Source: Kiritimatiellales bacterium
Lineage (GTDB): Bacteria > Verrucomicrobiota > Kiritimatiellia > Kiritimatiellales > Tichowtungiaceae
Assembly (NCBI GenBank): GCA_041656295.1
Contig: JBBADV010000009.1
Location: 47,763-111,762, forward strand
Direction of reading: 5' to 3'
DNA length: 64,000 nucleotides
Shown: piece after piece, positions 36,359-43,532 of the stretch
How the letters are laid out: each line of letters opens with the position of its first letter
Position numbering within the stretch: position 1 is the stretch's first letter
The notes under the pieces: model-generated
What the model was told of the DNA's origin: nothing
The model's database searches: none
Seen by the model: only the letters and a program-made list of their open reading frames with translations
Position numbers and translations under genes: made by a program

Positions 36359-37146
36359 TGAAATTCCGGTATGTCATTTTAATTTTTTCAGCACTGGCCG
36401 CCGGTGCGTTTGCGCAGTCCAGTGCGCCGGCGTCATTAGGCGCAAGACAGCCGCGCATTGTCATTCCGTACATAGAGCCGCCGGCCTATATCGGGCAGAC
36501 GAATGTCATTACCACCAATACATCGATTTACACAGTCACCAATACGACCTACACGGAGACAGTGATTCAAATCCCGGTAGAGAGCGGCGGCGTTACCAAT
36601 GAGTACAGCGTCATTGGCGGGATCACGCCGGTGAGTGAGATTGTCACACACACCAATACGGTGATTGTGACCAATTCCGTACCGCTGGAAAATCCCTATA
36701 AAAATCTGAAATACTGTGATTTTGTTTTAAAGGCGGTTGGACAGCGCTTGCAGGACGGTGAATATAATGCGAACGGGAATTTTACCCCGTTTCTTTACGT
36801 CTACGCATCGGCCTATCAAATTCATCAGCCGATGGAAGATACTGATGCAAAAGTTTTTTATTTAAACTCTTCACGCCAGGGTGTGGATCGTTTTCAGCGC
36901 GTGGAATATGTCCACAGTAACGGCCTTCAATCCGCATCCGGGAACTGCGCCGGCGCCATTGAAATTTATCCATCGATTAAAGGCAAGGGCGGGTGGATGA
37001 AGCAGGGCAATCCCAACATCAAATGGATCTGTTTTTTATCGAACGGAATTGATTTTTACCGCGACCCTGACAGCGGAAATCCAATGCCGTTTGACGTGGC
37101 GGTTGAGTGGGTAGACAAAATCCCCAAAGCAGGGGAATGGAATTAG
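36358..37146 (+). CDS. Secreted spike-like protein, short version (upstream copy)
   Basis: 262 aa with an N-terminal signal peptide (MKFRYVILIFSALAAGAFAQ). A Thr/Asn/Val-rich region (residues about 45-110) resembles beta-fibre repeats. The N-terminal 120 residues or so and the C-terminal 65 match the downstream 398-aa version, but the middle is unrelated. That is the pattern of a receptor-binding protein whose tip domain is exchanged. The start overlaps the preceding stop by one base. Confidence 0.65.
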   Translation: MKFRYVILIFSALAAGAFAQSSAPASLGARQPRIVIPYIEPPAYIGQTNVITTNTSIYTVTNTTYTETVIQIPVESGGVTNEYSVIGGITPVSEIVTHTNTVIVTNSVPLENPYKNLKYCDFVLKAVGQRLQDGEYNANGNFTPFLYVYASAYQIHQPMEDTDAKVFYLNSSRQGVDRFQRVEYVHSNGLQSASGNCAGAIEIYPSIKGKGGWMKQGNPNIKWICFLSNGIDFYRDPDSGNPMPFDVAVEWVDKIPKAGEWN

Positions 37147-37163
37147 CAGTGAAAGGAACAGGA

Positions 37164-37661
37164 ATGAAGAAAAGGATTATTGGAATGCTGGTTGTGTTGA
37201 GCGGGTTTATCAGTTTTTCGCAGGACGCGCTGAACAGAGAAGAGTGGCAGGTGCGGGTTGCGTCGGCGGCGGAGTCCGGCGGTGCGGATGCTGTACTTTT
37301 GCTTTTAAATGAACCCAACGCACCGAAGTTTATGATTTATAGAAATGCGCTTAGAACTCTGCCGGAAAATCAGCGCGTCGCATCCGCGACAGAATGGATC
37401 CATGAGGACACAGACCGGTATTATTGTCTGATCGATCTTCTTAGTCCGGGTAAAGTCCGCAATGATATTTTACTGAAATATTATCAATCAAAAATCAATC
37501 TGCCGTTAAAATATATTTCACGTTTCAACGTCAATATTGCGACAGCGGATGAGTGTATCGCGTTTTATGATGCAGTTTTAAAAAACACGGCGTTGACGGA
37601 TGAGACAAGAGAAGAGTTAGGAAAAATCAAAGGCGAACTGCTCAAACTGAAAGCGCAATAA
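37164..37661 (+). CDS. Secreted protein co-varying with the spike (upstream copy)
   Basis: 165 aa from the ATG at 37164. It has a signal peptide (MKKRIIGMLVVLSGFISFSQ). The rest is probably helical, ending KIKGELLKLKAQ. That ending is the only part clearly shared with the positional equivalent at 50452. Function unknown; it may accompany the spike or receptor module. Confidence 0.65.
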   Translation: MKKRIIGMLVVLSGFISFSQDALNREEWQVRVASAAESGGADAVLLLLNEPNAPKFMIYRNALRTLPENQRVASATEWIHEDTDRYYCLIDLLSPGKVRNDILLKYYQSKINLPLKYISRFNVNIATADECIAFYDAVLKNTALTDETREELGKIKGELLKLKAQ

Positions 37662-38059
37662 TGAAACGTCTTGCCGCTATATGTGCATTGATTGCGGCGG
37701 TTGCCGGCGGGCAGGGGGATACTGAAATCCTGCCCGGCATTGAACTTTCTGTGATGGAGTTAACCGTCCAGCGGCTGGAGTTCATGCGTGTGCTCTATCA
37801 GCAGATAGATGCGGTTGAAGTGGCTTTAAAAAAACTGACACCCGCGCAACTCCGGCACCTGGCAACGGCGTTAAACCGGACAGCCCTGTTTGAAGCGCAT
37901 ACGCTTTCGCGTCTGACGCGGCACCGTACATCACGGGAAAATTATCTCTATTACCGTATCGCTGAAATCCGCAACGTCGCTAAAACCGACCCGGACAAAG
38001 CCGAACAGATGATCAATGCCGTCGTGGAATATTTCCGGCAGTTTGGAGTTGAGCTTTGA
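37661..38059 (+). CDS. 132-aa secreted helical protein (upstream copy)
   Basis: Signal-peptide-like start (MKRLAAICALIAAVAGGQG) with no lipobox Cys, followed by an alpha-helical body (VQRLEFMRVLYQQIDAVEVA). Well conserved in both copies except for a central patch. Overlaps the preceding stop by one base. Confidence 0.7.
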   Translation: MKRLAAICALIAAVAGGQGDTEILPGIELSVMELTVQRLEFMRVLYQQIDAVEVALKKLTPAQLRHLATALNRTALFEAHTLSRLTRHRTSRENYLYYRIAEIRNVAKTDPDKAEQMINAVVEYFRQFGVEL

Positions 38060-38421
38060 AATCCATTGAAGAGATTGCACTGGAGAAATACGGCACGAAA
38101 GTGCTCGGCAATTTAACCGAAGCGCAGGTCATTACCGTACGCGACGCATACGCCGGTCAATTCGGCCTTTCATGGGACGAATACACAAAACTGACGCCCG
38201 AAGCGCGTAAACAGCTTGGACTGGTTGCGTCCGGGTACGACTTTAATGCCGGTGTAGATACTATGGCGCGTGTTCTGCGCTTAGAAAAACTGAAAAGCTA
38301 TTTTAACGGCATGAACGGAGCAGGGCGCATCGTTCTGATTGCCGCTGCCGCCGGCGCCGTCTGGCTATTTTTGCCGCAACTCAAAGCCCTGCCGAAGCAG
38401 GTACGAAAGGCCGTCAGTTAA
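38056..38421 (+). CDS. 121-aa C-terminally anchored membrane protein (upstream copy)
   Basis: Starts with TTG (GTG in the other copy) overlapping the upstream TGA, so it is probably translated by coupling. The soluble N-terminal part (IEEIALEKYGTKVLGNL) is followed by a C-terminal TM (RIVLIAAAAGAVWLFLP) and a basic tail. Nearly identical in both copies. Role unknown. Confidence 0.7.
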   Translation: MKSIEEIALEKYGTKVLGNLTEAQVITVRDAYAGQFGLSWDEYTKLTPEARKQLGLVASGYDFNAGVDTMARVLRLEKLKSYFNGMNGAGRIVLIAAAAGAVWLFLPQLKALPKQVRKAVS

Positions 38422-38636
38422 TGAGTGACGAATCAAAAATTATTGATATTGGAGTACCGCAGTCCCTTCACTTATCAGGAGAAGAGTTAAGGGATGCAAT
38501 TCTCAACGGCACAATTATATCACAAGCGCCGATATATTTTGATAATCCGGCGGAAAGTGGAACGAAGCCTTTTAAAAAATGGGCAATCATTGCGGCGGCA
38601 ATTATCGGCGGATATTTAATTTTTAGGAAAAAATGA
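38421..38636 (+). CDS. 71-aa membrane protein present only in the upstream copy
   Basis: MSDESKIIDIGVPQSLHLSG at the start, and one C-terminal TM helix (WAIIAAAIIGGYLIF) before RKK. In the downstream provirus the flanking genes are joined directly, so this gene was gained or lost as a clean unit. Unknown function. Confidence 0.65.
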   Translation: MSDESKIIDIGVPQSLHLSGEELRDAILNGTIISQAPIYFDNPAESGTKPFKKWAIIAAAIIGGYLIFRKK

Positions 38637-38809
38637 GCGTAGAAGCGATTTTATCACTGCTCGGCCTTCTTTTTACCGGTTTCGGCACTGTCGGCGTTTA
38701 TCTGCTTTCCGGCATTCGCTCGGATATGCGCGACTTCTGGGCCGAGCACCGCCGGCTTGAGGAACGGGTCAACGAACACATCACCAACACCAAAATTCAC
38801 AAGGAGTAA
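38633..38809 (+). CDS. 58-aa one-TM protein, possible holin (upstream copy)
   Basis: MSVEAILSLLGLLFTGFGTV gives an N-terminal TM helix. A charged, probably coiled-coil tail follows (RLEERVNEHI). Its position just before the spanin-like pair fits a holin or lysis accessory protein, but other roles are possible. The start overlaps the previous stop. Conserved in both copies. Confidence 0.55.
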   Translation: MSVEAILSLLGLLFTGFGTVGVYLLSGIRSDMRDFWAEHRRLEERVNEHITNTKIHKE

Positions 38810-38814
38810 ACCGT

Positions 38815-39012
38815 ATGAAAAAAATACTATTGGCTGTCATTGATTCACTCTTTGCACGGCTCAAACCGGCGCACGTACGCGCAGCATTTTATTTCGCGAT
38901 TGCCGCCGTGGAAAAACACGTCCGCAAAACAAAAAACGAAATCGACGACCAGCTGCTGCTGCCGCTCATGGCAAAAATGCGCGAAGCATTGGATGAATCC
39001 AAGGCGGAATAA
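38815..39012 (+). CDS. 65-aa helical protein (upstream copy)
   Basis: MKKILLAVIDSLFARLKPAH at the start, amphipathic helices after that, and an acidic C-terminus. No clear TM. Ribosome site AAGGAG sits inside the preceding gene's last codons. Nearly identical in both copies. Unknown; it lies in the putative lysis block. Confidence 0.6.
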   Translation: MKKILLAVIDSLFARLKPAHVRAAFYFAIAAVEKHVRKTKNEIDDQLLLPLMAKMREALDESKAE

Positions 39013-39201
39013 ATGCGTGAAACGCTGGTCACCATCATCGTGGCCGTCATTATCGGCATTGTCAGCCTGTTACTTGACCGGCGCGATAAACGGAAAAAAG
39101 AGCGTGAAACTTCCAAGGACCATACTGCCAGTCCTGACCGTGTTGCTGCTGCTCGGCAGCGGGTGCGGGATATTAAAAATCAAACCGACCGCGGTTTATA
39201 A
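39013..39201 (+). CDS. i-spanin-like protein (upstream copy)
   Basis: 62 aa: an N-terminal TM helix (LVTIIVAVIIGIVSLLL), then a long charged segment with coiled-coil character. A second gene, encoding a lipoprotein, is nested in another frame within its 3' half. This Rz/Rz1 layout is characteristic of phage spanins that disrupt the outer membrane. Very short for an i-spanin. Confidence 0.6.
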   Translation: MRETLVTIIVAVIIGIVSLLLDRRDKRKKERETSKDHTASPDRVAAARQRVRDIKNQTDRGL

Positions 39202-39337
39202 CCCGGCCGCCATCTATAGAAGTCCGCCCGAAGGCTTTTTCGCGGACGATTTGCAAGTGTACACCGGTGGCGGTCAATGGGAGCGCGTGGGTAAAATGTG
39301 GATTCCACCAAGCGTTGAACTGGTACGACCTGAATAA
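39104..39337 (+). CDS. o-spanin-like lipoprotein nested in the i-spanin gene (upstream copy)
   Basis: Starts at GTG 39104 inside the preceding gene, in a different frame. 77 aa: signal sequence with hydrophobic core LPVLTVLLLLG, then a lipobox-like GSGC and a periplasmic tail with PPEGF and WIPPSVELVRPE. A small Cys-lipidated product overlapping an i-spanin is the Rz1 arrangement. The same coding segment in the downstream copy is interrupted by a stop. Confidence 0.6.
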   Translation: MKLPRTILPVLTVLLLLGSGCGILKIKPTAVYNPAAIYRSPPEGFFADDLQVYTGGGQWERVGKMWIPPSVELVRPE

Positions 39338-39344
39338 AAATTTA

Positions 39345-39414
39345 CCGGTTTCCGGCGGCGCGGCAATGAAGTAAAAAAAGTCATAAAATCATGCGCGACC
39401 TCACCGGAAACCGG
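39345..39414. repeat. Inverted repeat at the element end (upstream copy)
   Basis: CCGGTTTCCGG (39345-39355) and its exact inverse CCGGAAACCGG (39404-39414) flank 48 nt. In the downstream copy (52391-52462) only the first arm is intact; the second reads CCGGAAACC. It forms part of a conserved end region of about 200 bp. Confidence 0.6.
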
Positions 39415-39448
39415 AATTTCCTGTTTAGATTCTGTATAAATTGAGGTG

Positions 39449-39486
39449 CTGTGGATAACTCTATACAAGCGGTCACTTATCCACAG
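39449..39486. promoter_or_regulatory. Paired DnaA boxes, candidate replication or control site (upstream copy)
   Basis: CTGTGGATAA (39449-39458) and TTATCCACAG (39477-39486) form a perfect 10-bp inverted repeat with an 18-nt loop. Each arm contains the consensus DnaA box TTATCCACA. The same pair is kept at 52500-52537. Confidence 0.65.
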
Positions 39487-39529
39487 GAAACCCACAAAAC
39501 ACTGTATATTGTGGCGGTTTCTAACTATA

Positions 39530-39557
39530 ATTAGACATAAGATATAAACTGTACGTA
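39530..39557 (+). other. Xer-like junction between the two provirus copies
   Basis: ATTAGACATAA-GATATA-AACTGTACGTA. The first 17 bp (left arm and 6-bp centre) match the right-hand site at 52581-52597; the second arm is different. In XerCD-integrated tandem arrays the inner junctions have this form, with an element-derived XerD-side arm. Confidence 0.6.
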
Positions 39558-39598
39558 CAGAATACGTACTTGACACGTTTATCAGTTTTTGGATTACT
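39549..39598 (+). promoter_or_regulatory. Left-end promoter with palindromic operator
   Basis: A perfect palindrome CTGTACGTACAG (39549-39560) lies just upstream of TTGACA (39570-39575), a 17-bp spacer and ATTACT (39593-39598). A second CGTACGTAC motif occurs at 39896-39904, after the first gene. The layout suggests autoregulation by the small gene between them. Confidence 0.5.
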
Positions 39599-39650
39599 CG
39601 CAGCCAAGATAAAAAGACGTAACAGATACGTAGAAAGTAGGTAGTTGAAT

Positions 39651-39851
39651 ATGGTAATAAAAGATAATACTGTTCTCCGTATGGGTAGAACTACCGATAA
39701 GACGACATACGGACAGGTTCAAATCCCGAAAACAGACTACGCTAAAATGCTCATGCACGCAAAACACACTGGACTAGGGAGTTTTTCGAAATGGGCGTAC
39801 GCAGTTTTGATTCGTGAGATGAAAAAACCTGTTCATATCCCTTTGCCGTAA
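39651..39851 (+). CDS. Small putative regulator at the provirus left end
   Basis: 66 aa from the ATG at 39651 (MVIKDNTVLRMGRTTD); a TTG two codons upstream is possible. Residues about 20-60 (YGQVQIPKTDYAKMLMHAKH) could form a ribbon-helix-helix fold: a beta strand and then two helices. That is a guess from pattern only. CGTACGTAC-type palindromes flank the gene, consistent with a DNA-binding product. First gene after the Xer-like junction. Confidence 0.55.
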   Translation: MVIKDNTVLRMGRTTDKTTYGQVQIPKTDYAKMLMHAKHTGLGSFSKWAYAVLIREMKKPVHIPLP

Positions 39852-39931
39852 TGGAAACTCTTACGTTTTCTTGTCGCGTGTTTTTTTTATCAACCCGTAC
39901 GTACAATGTACCGATACAAACCTCTCACTTT

Positions 39932-40025
39932 AAGCCGCCTTATGACTGAAAAACATGAACTCAGAAACACGGGCAACCGTGCTGACCCTCAAAATCGGCC
40001 ACAGCATAAGGCGGCTTCTTTTTTA
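39932..40025 (+). ncRNA. Candidate structured RNA or terminator
   Basis: AAGCCGCCTTATG (39932-39944) pairs exactly with CATAAGGCGGCTT (40005-40017), a 13-bp stem. It encloses 60 nt with an inner hairpin CACGG-GCAA-CCGTG, and is followed by CTTTTTTAA. A TACAAT -10-like box lies at 39902-39907. The closing stem plus T-run could end the small upstream gene. The large folded interior suggests a discrete small RNA instead. Confidence 0.45.
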
Positions 40026-40048
40026 ACCAACCCGGAAAGGAGCAGGGC

Positions 40049-40222
40049 ATGAATATACTTGTAGGATTGATTATTTTTTTCGCAAGCGTTGTTCCGCTTG
40101 TCAGTCTGATTCTGCTCCGTTGCGCTCTGCATGACGTTCTATCCGTTCTAGAAGTTCTTTATTCGCGCGCTTCAACTTTTTCCAGTCACGCAGAGCCAGG
40201 CTGCCAAGAACAAGCCCTGTAA
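40049..40222 (+). CDS. 57-aa membrane mini-protein
   Basis: ATG at 40049 behind AAAGGAGCAGGGC. It begins MNILVGLIIFFASVVPLVSL, one TM helix, with an ordinary tail ending QEQAL. The same ribosome-site context recurs before the next two membrane mini-genes. An opposite-strand open frame overlaps it and is equally plausible, so only one of the two may be real. Confidence 0.45.
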   Translation: MNILVGLIIFFASVVPLVSLILLRCALHDVLSVLEVLYSRASTFSSHAEPGCQEQAL

Positions 40223-40268
40223 TCAATATAACGCAATTAACTATGATTAAAATTTTTAAAATGCCCAT
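40101..40268 (-). CDS. Possible antisense 55-aa TM/coiled-coil protein
   Basis: On the minus strand, from the ATG at 40268 behind GGGAGCAAGGCG: MGILKILIIVNCVILITGLV, a TM helix, then a Lys/Glu-rich helix (WKKLKRANKELLERIERHAE). The charge pattern looks protein-like. It overlaps the plus-strand mini-gene almost completely, and every other gene here is on the plus strand, so this is uncertain. Confidence 0.35.
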   Translation of the reverse strand: MGILKILIIVNCVILITGLVLGSLALRDWKKLKRANKELLERIERHAERNGAESD

Positions 40269-40367
40269 CGCCTTGCTCCCTTGTTTGTTTGTTTTGCATC
40301 CCTTCGAACATACAGGGGCGGGGCGGTGGGCATCAATCTCTAAACCCAACCCGGAAAGGAGCCTGGC

Positions 40368-40514
40368 ATGATCACGCTCCTGCTCATTTTAAACACGCTG
40401 ATGCTTGTGTTTTTAATTTCGCCGGTTCTGTTTTTTGTATTAACCGGCGTTACGGTTTTCCTGTTTTTGATTTTGCTGCTTCTGGCTCTTTACGAAATCG
40501 GATGTTCTGAATGA
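40368..40514 (+). CDS. 48-aa hydrophobic mini-protein
   Basis: MITLLLILNTLMLVFLISPV and a second hydrophobic stretch; nearly the whole protein is membrane-embedded. Ribosome site AAAGGAGCCTGGC. It overlaps the next gene by 4 bp (ATGA). Confidence 0.5.
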   Translation: MITLLLILNTLMLVFLISPVLFFVLTGVTVFLFLILLLLALYEIGCSE

Positions 40515-40696
40515 AAAATCTAAGAGATATAATTATCGCCGTTTTACTATTCGACTATTTCGGACGTGAAGTTTTGATGTTGGTCAAAAAACCTCAAATA
40601 CTTAAATGCCTTCCGGCCGCCGTCATATCCATTTCCGCTATTGTGGGCGCATTGGTCTTATTCGTGCTTTTTCTCGTTAAATTATTGTTTTTCTAA
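40511..40696 (+). CDS. 61-aa membrane mini-protein
   Basis: MKNLRDIIIAVLLFDYFGRE, with a hydrophobic helix in the second half (VISISAIVGALVLFVLFLVK). Coupled to the preceding gene by an ATGA overlap. Unknown function. Confidence 0.5.
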   Translation: MKNLRDIIIAVLLFDYFGREVLMLVKKPQILKCLPAAVISISAIVGALVLFVLFLVKLLFF

Positions 40697-40720
40697 TCCA
40701 AAAACCGAAAGGAGCAGGGC

Positions 40721-40921
40721 ATGAACATCCCTCTTACGTTAACACAGCAAGAATACGATTACCTCAGAGTGCTCTTGATTGAAGAAGAAGACAGGCTGGG
40801 GAAAATTGAGCCGATTAAAAATATTTGCGGTATTCACGGGCAGCTGGAAAAGCTTGCATTCAATTTAGATTTACAGAGCAAACTGAACGATCAGTGGTGT
40901 GAAAGCAGGATGAGGGCGTAA
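40721..40921 (+). CDS. 66-aa early protein, unknown
   Basis: MNIPLTLTQQEYDYLRVLLI. Predicted helical, acidic in the middle and soluble. Preceded by GAAAGGAGCAGGGC. Its stop overlaps the next start by one base. No family recognised. Confidence 0.55.
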   Translation: MNIPLTLTQQEYDYLRVLLIEEEDRLGKIEPIKNICGIHGQLEKLAFNLDLQSKLNDQWCESRMRA

Positions 40922-41175
40922 TGTATTCGGCCCGGGTACTTCAAAACTGCGAGCGCTGGCTGCTTGAGCCGCGTGTGGTCATGAAGTGGCGCTGCCGCGG
41001 CGATCAGAAAGCGGACGGCACGGTTTACAGGGAATACACCGAATTTCACTGTGTTTTTTTGAACGGCATTAAGCTGTTCGAGCACACCGACCGGGCTGCG
41101 TGCGATCAGTTTGTCGCCGATTTTAAAGCCGGCCGGTCTTACTCCGAACCATTAACCCACGGGGCGGGAATATGA
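40921..41175 (+). CDS. 84-aa early protein, unknown
   Basis: MYSARVLQNCERWLLEPRVV, a mixed alpha/beta small protein with many aromatic and Cys residues and no recognised motif. Overlaps the next gene by 4 bp, continuing the chain of coupled early genes. Confidence 0.55.
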   Translation: MYSARVLQNCERWLLEPRVVMKWRCRGDQKADGTVYREYTEFHCVFLNGIKLFEHTDRAACDQFVADFKAGRSYSEPLTHGAGI

Positions 41176-41357
41176 GCAGACGACGTTTCAGACGCGACGA
41201 CCGGATTGAAGCTGTCGGCTATTCCGGCAGCTGGGAAACTGCCCGGTTTGGAAACTACGGCGGGCGCGGTGACGTGTGGATTGTTTTTGAAAATGCACAC
41301 CGTCCGGCGCGCGTTCCGTTATCAAAAATCAGAAAGGCGGAAACATGCACGGCGTAA
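41172..41357 (+). CDS. 61-aa basic protein, unknown
   Basis: MSRRRFRRDDRIEAVGYSGS; strongly basic at the start, then a small SH3-like pattern of strands (GDVWIVFENAHRPARVPLSK). It could bind nucleic acid. The 3' end overlaps the next small gene by 13 bp. Confidence 0.5.
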   Translation: MSRRRFRRDDRIEAVGYSGSWETARFGNYGGRGDVWIVFENAHRPARVPLSKIRKAETCTA

Positions 41358-41518
41358 AACAAGACCGTTTAATCTGCGGCGAGCGGTGTCGCGTGTGGTC
41401 GGACAGAGGCGGAGTAATCAACACGGGCATATTTGTTAAATACCGGAACAGTTGCGCCGTTATCTCGGTTGACGGCGGCGGACTTATCAGTGTCGAAGGG
41501 CGGTTAGTCACAAGATGA
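41345..41518 (+). CDS. 57-aa small beta protein, unknown
   Basis: MHGVKQDRLICGERCRVWSD, with a beta-rich pattern similar in style to the previous product (GVINTGIFVKYRNSCAVISV), so the two may be distant duplicates. Overlaps both neighbours, by 13 bp upstream and 4 bp downstream. Confidence 0.45.
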   Translation: MHGVKQDRLICGERCRVWSDRGGVINTGIFVKYRNSCAVISVDGGGLISVEGRLVTR

Positions 41519-42243
41519 ATTTACGGGGACGGCGGCGGCAAACAACAGGTGAACAGGATAGGGCAATGCTGGAGAGCAACCTGAGCGGTTCACCGGCGAA
41601 AAGGCAAGCTGCCGCCGTCCCTTTTTCCTGCGCCGCGCTTTTTGTGCGCCGTGACAGCATTTATAAAACAATGCCGGGCATAGATTGCTACGATATTGAA
41701 CGAGACGCCCGGCACTATGCCGGCCGGTTGCCGGTTATCGCTCATCCGCCCTGCCGGGCATGGGGAAGTCTGCGTCACGTTGCAAAGCCGCGTCCGGATG
41801 AAAAGGAGCTGGCAGTTTTTGCCGTTAAATCCGTCCGGCGGTGCGGCGGCGTTCTGGAACATCCGGCGCGGTCAACCCTTTGGATTCATTGCGGTTTGCC
41901 GCGTCCGGGCGATTGTCCTGACAGATTCGGCGGCTTCACCGTTGCGCTTGAACAATTCTGGTTTGGACACCGGGCGCAAAAACAAACGTGGATTTATATT
42001 TGCGGAATTTCGCCGGCGGATGTGCCGCCGATTCCGTTTAAGCCGGGCAAGGCGGAATATGTCATTTCCGTAGACGGCGCAAAGCGGCGGGCAGAACGCG
42101 GAATTGGGCATTTACCGCCGCGCAAACAGGTTTCGAAGGCAGAGCGCGAGCAGACACCGCTCGCTTTCGCGGTTTTTCTGGTCTCCATTGCTTGCCTTTC
42201 GCGCAAAGCGGGAAACTCCCGCCCGGAGGGCGGAACCGCATGA
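41515..42243 (+). CDS. Phage protein with HPPC motif, possibly DNA-modification related
   Basis: 242 aa. The core IAHPPCRAWGSLRHVAKP and RRCGGVLEHPARSTLW resembles a family of uncharacterised proteins found in tailed phages of proteobacteria. PPC followed by a Gly-rich EHP segment recalls the Pro-Cys loop of cytosine-C5 methyltransferases, but no SAM-binding motif is visible. The first 40 residues are basic and low complexity, so the real start may be further in. Overlaps rep by 4 bp. Confidence 0.6.
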   Translation: MNLRGRRRQTTGEQDRAMLESNLSGSPAKRQAAAVPFSCAALFVRRDSIYKTMPGIDCYDIERDARHYAGRLPVIAHPPCRAWGSLRHVAKPRPDEKELAVFAVKSVRRCGGVLEHPARSTLWIHCGLPRPGDCPDRFGGFTVALEQFWFGHRAQKQTWIYICGISPADVPPIPFKPGKAEYVISVDGAKRRAERGIGHLPPRKQVSKAEREQTPLAFAVFLVSIACLSRKAGNSRPEGGTA

Positions 42244-43532
42244 TTGGCCGTTTGTCCAGCGGCGGCGCGTCCGCGCCGCGAAACGGGGGCATTCTGAATA
42301 ACATGCCCCCTCCAAACCCCCAAAGCACTTATTGGGCGGGAATTGATCAATTAACGGTTATGTATCAGATTCATTGGGGGGAAGCGTGGGGAAGTCTCCG
42401 TAATTTGCTGGAAAAATATCAGACAGCGGCGATGGACCGGCAGGAGGGAATCGAGGCGCCGGAGTTTGGCGGGCGCGTTCGCTGCTGGGGCGGTTCGATT
42501 GCCAAGAAGAAATGCCGATTCGGTATCGAACGCGATGATTCAATTATTCTGATCTCTGATAATCATACCTACGCCGGCACATGGCCGAATGTAAAAGTCG
42601 AAATTTCCGGCGAGCGGTGTCTTGTGTATGAGGGCGGGGCAGATGCGGCGATGAAGTCCGCCGGGCATTTTCTGGAAACGCTCGGCGCACGGATTGATAA
42701 GGAGTCAGTCAGCCGTGTGGACTATTGCGCCGATTTTACAGATGTGAATATTAAGCGTTACGTCGTGGATTATATGAAACGCCGCTGGACGTGCCGGTCG
42801 AGGATTCATAAACCGATTTTAAACCCGGACGGCATATCGCTCTATTTCGGCACCGACCCGCTGATTTTGCGCATTTATGACAAGCTCGGCGAAATGAAAA
42901 GTTCTGCACTGCGCGGTGCGCCGGCGAAATATGAGCACATGATTCTAAAACGCTGGGGCGGGACAGAGCCGGAAAGTGCTATGCGCGTAGAATTTCAGTG
43001 TCGCCGCGGCTGGCTTGGGAAAAACGGCGTAAAAGATTATTGTTCGCTCGTTCAGCTCTCACCGGCAATTCTGGCGTATTTAACCGGCGTGTCCGATGAA
43101 CGCTGGTTTCGCTTTCTGACTGAAAAACCTGATCATAAGCACCCGGAACGCAACGAAACGTCACCGCGCTGGCGAATGGTTCAGGACGCATTTTTAAATC
43201 AGTTTAACTGGACTGAAAACCTTGTTCAGATCGACCCGAACCGTGCGGACATTGAGGCTCTTTTGAAACAGGCTTTAGGAGTGTTGGAATGTGCGGCGAG
43301 CAACCGCGGTTACTTCATTCCTGAAAAATCATCTACGGCACCGGAAAAATACCGCTTCAAGGATTATAACCATTTTGAAAAATGGTTTTGCGTGATGCTG
43401 CGCAACGTGGCGGCGGATTCCGGGCGGTGGAACGTACCGAAACTCGGATATCAAGAAGGGGATGATCCCATTCTTGATGAACTGGAGTTCATTGAACAAC
43501 GCATAAACCAAAGGAGCATAGAGTATGAATAG
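42240..43532 (+). CDS. Rolling-circle-type replication initiator
   Basis: 430 aa from the ATG at 42240 (ATGA overlap with the previous gene); an internal ATG at 42303 (MPPPNPQSTYWAGIDQ) is a possible alternative. The body resembles Rep_trans/phage replication initiation factors: an N-terminal GIDQLTVMY strand, VSRVDYCADFTD, and ESAMRVEFQCRRGW, matching the R-x-D and R-x-E pattern of that family. It should nick the viral origin via a Tyr. Followed directly by ssb. The equivalent is deleted in the upstream copy. Confidence 0.75.
   Translation: MIGRLSSGGASAPRNGGILNNMPPPNPQSTYWAGIDQLTVMYQIHWGEAWGSLRNLLEKYQTAAMDRQEGIEAPEFGGRVRCWGGSIAKKKCRFGIERDDSIILISDNHTYAGTWPNVKVEISGERCLVYEGGADAAMKSAGHFLETLGARIDKESVSRVDYCADFTDVNIKRYVVDYMKRRWTCRSRIHKPILNPDGISLYFGTDPLILRIYDKLGEMKSSALRGAPAKYEHMILKRWGGTEPESAMRVEFQCRRGWLGKNGVKDYCSLVQLSPAILAYLTGVSDERWFRFLTEKPDHKHPERNETSPRWRMVQDAFLNQFNWTENLVQIDPNRADIEALLKQALGVLECAASNRGYFIPEKSSTAPEKYRFKDYNHFEKWFCVMLRNVAADSGRWNVPKLGYQEGDDPILDELEFIEQRINQRSIEYE

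Larger units (their letters stand above)
32174..39546 (+). mobile_element. Truncated upstream copy of the tailless-phage-like provirus
   Basis: Homology with the complete downstream copy begins inside the packaging ATPase gene (CGCCGGAAAAAGG, matching about 45016) and runs to the shared Xer-like site. Everything left of that point (early genes, rep, ssb and the front of the ATPase) is gone. Gene order and most gene sequences match 45.0-52.6 kb. Differences are the cargo cassette, the spike centre, the gene after the spike, and one extra TM gene. Confidence 0.85.
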
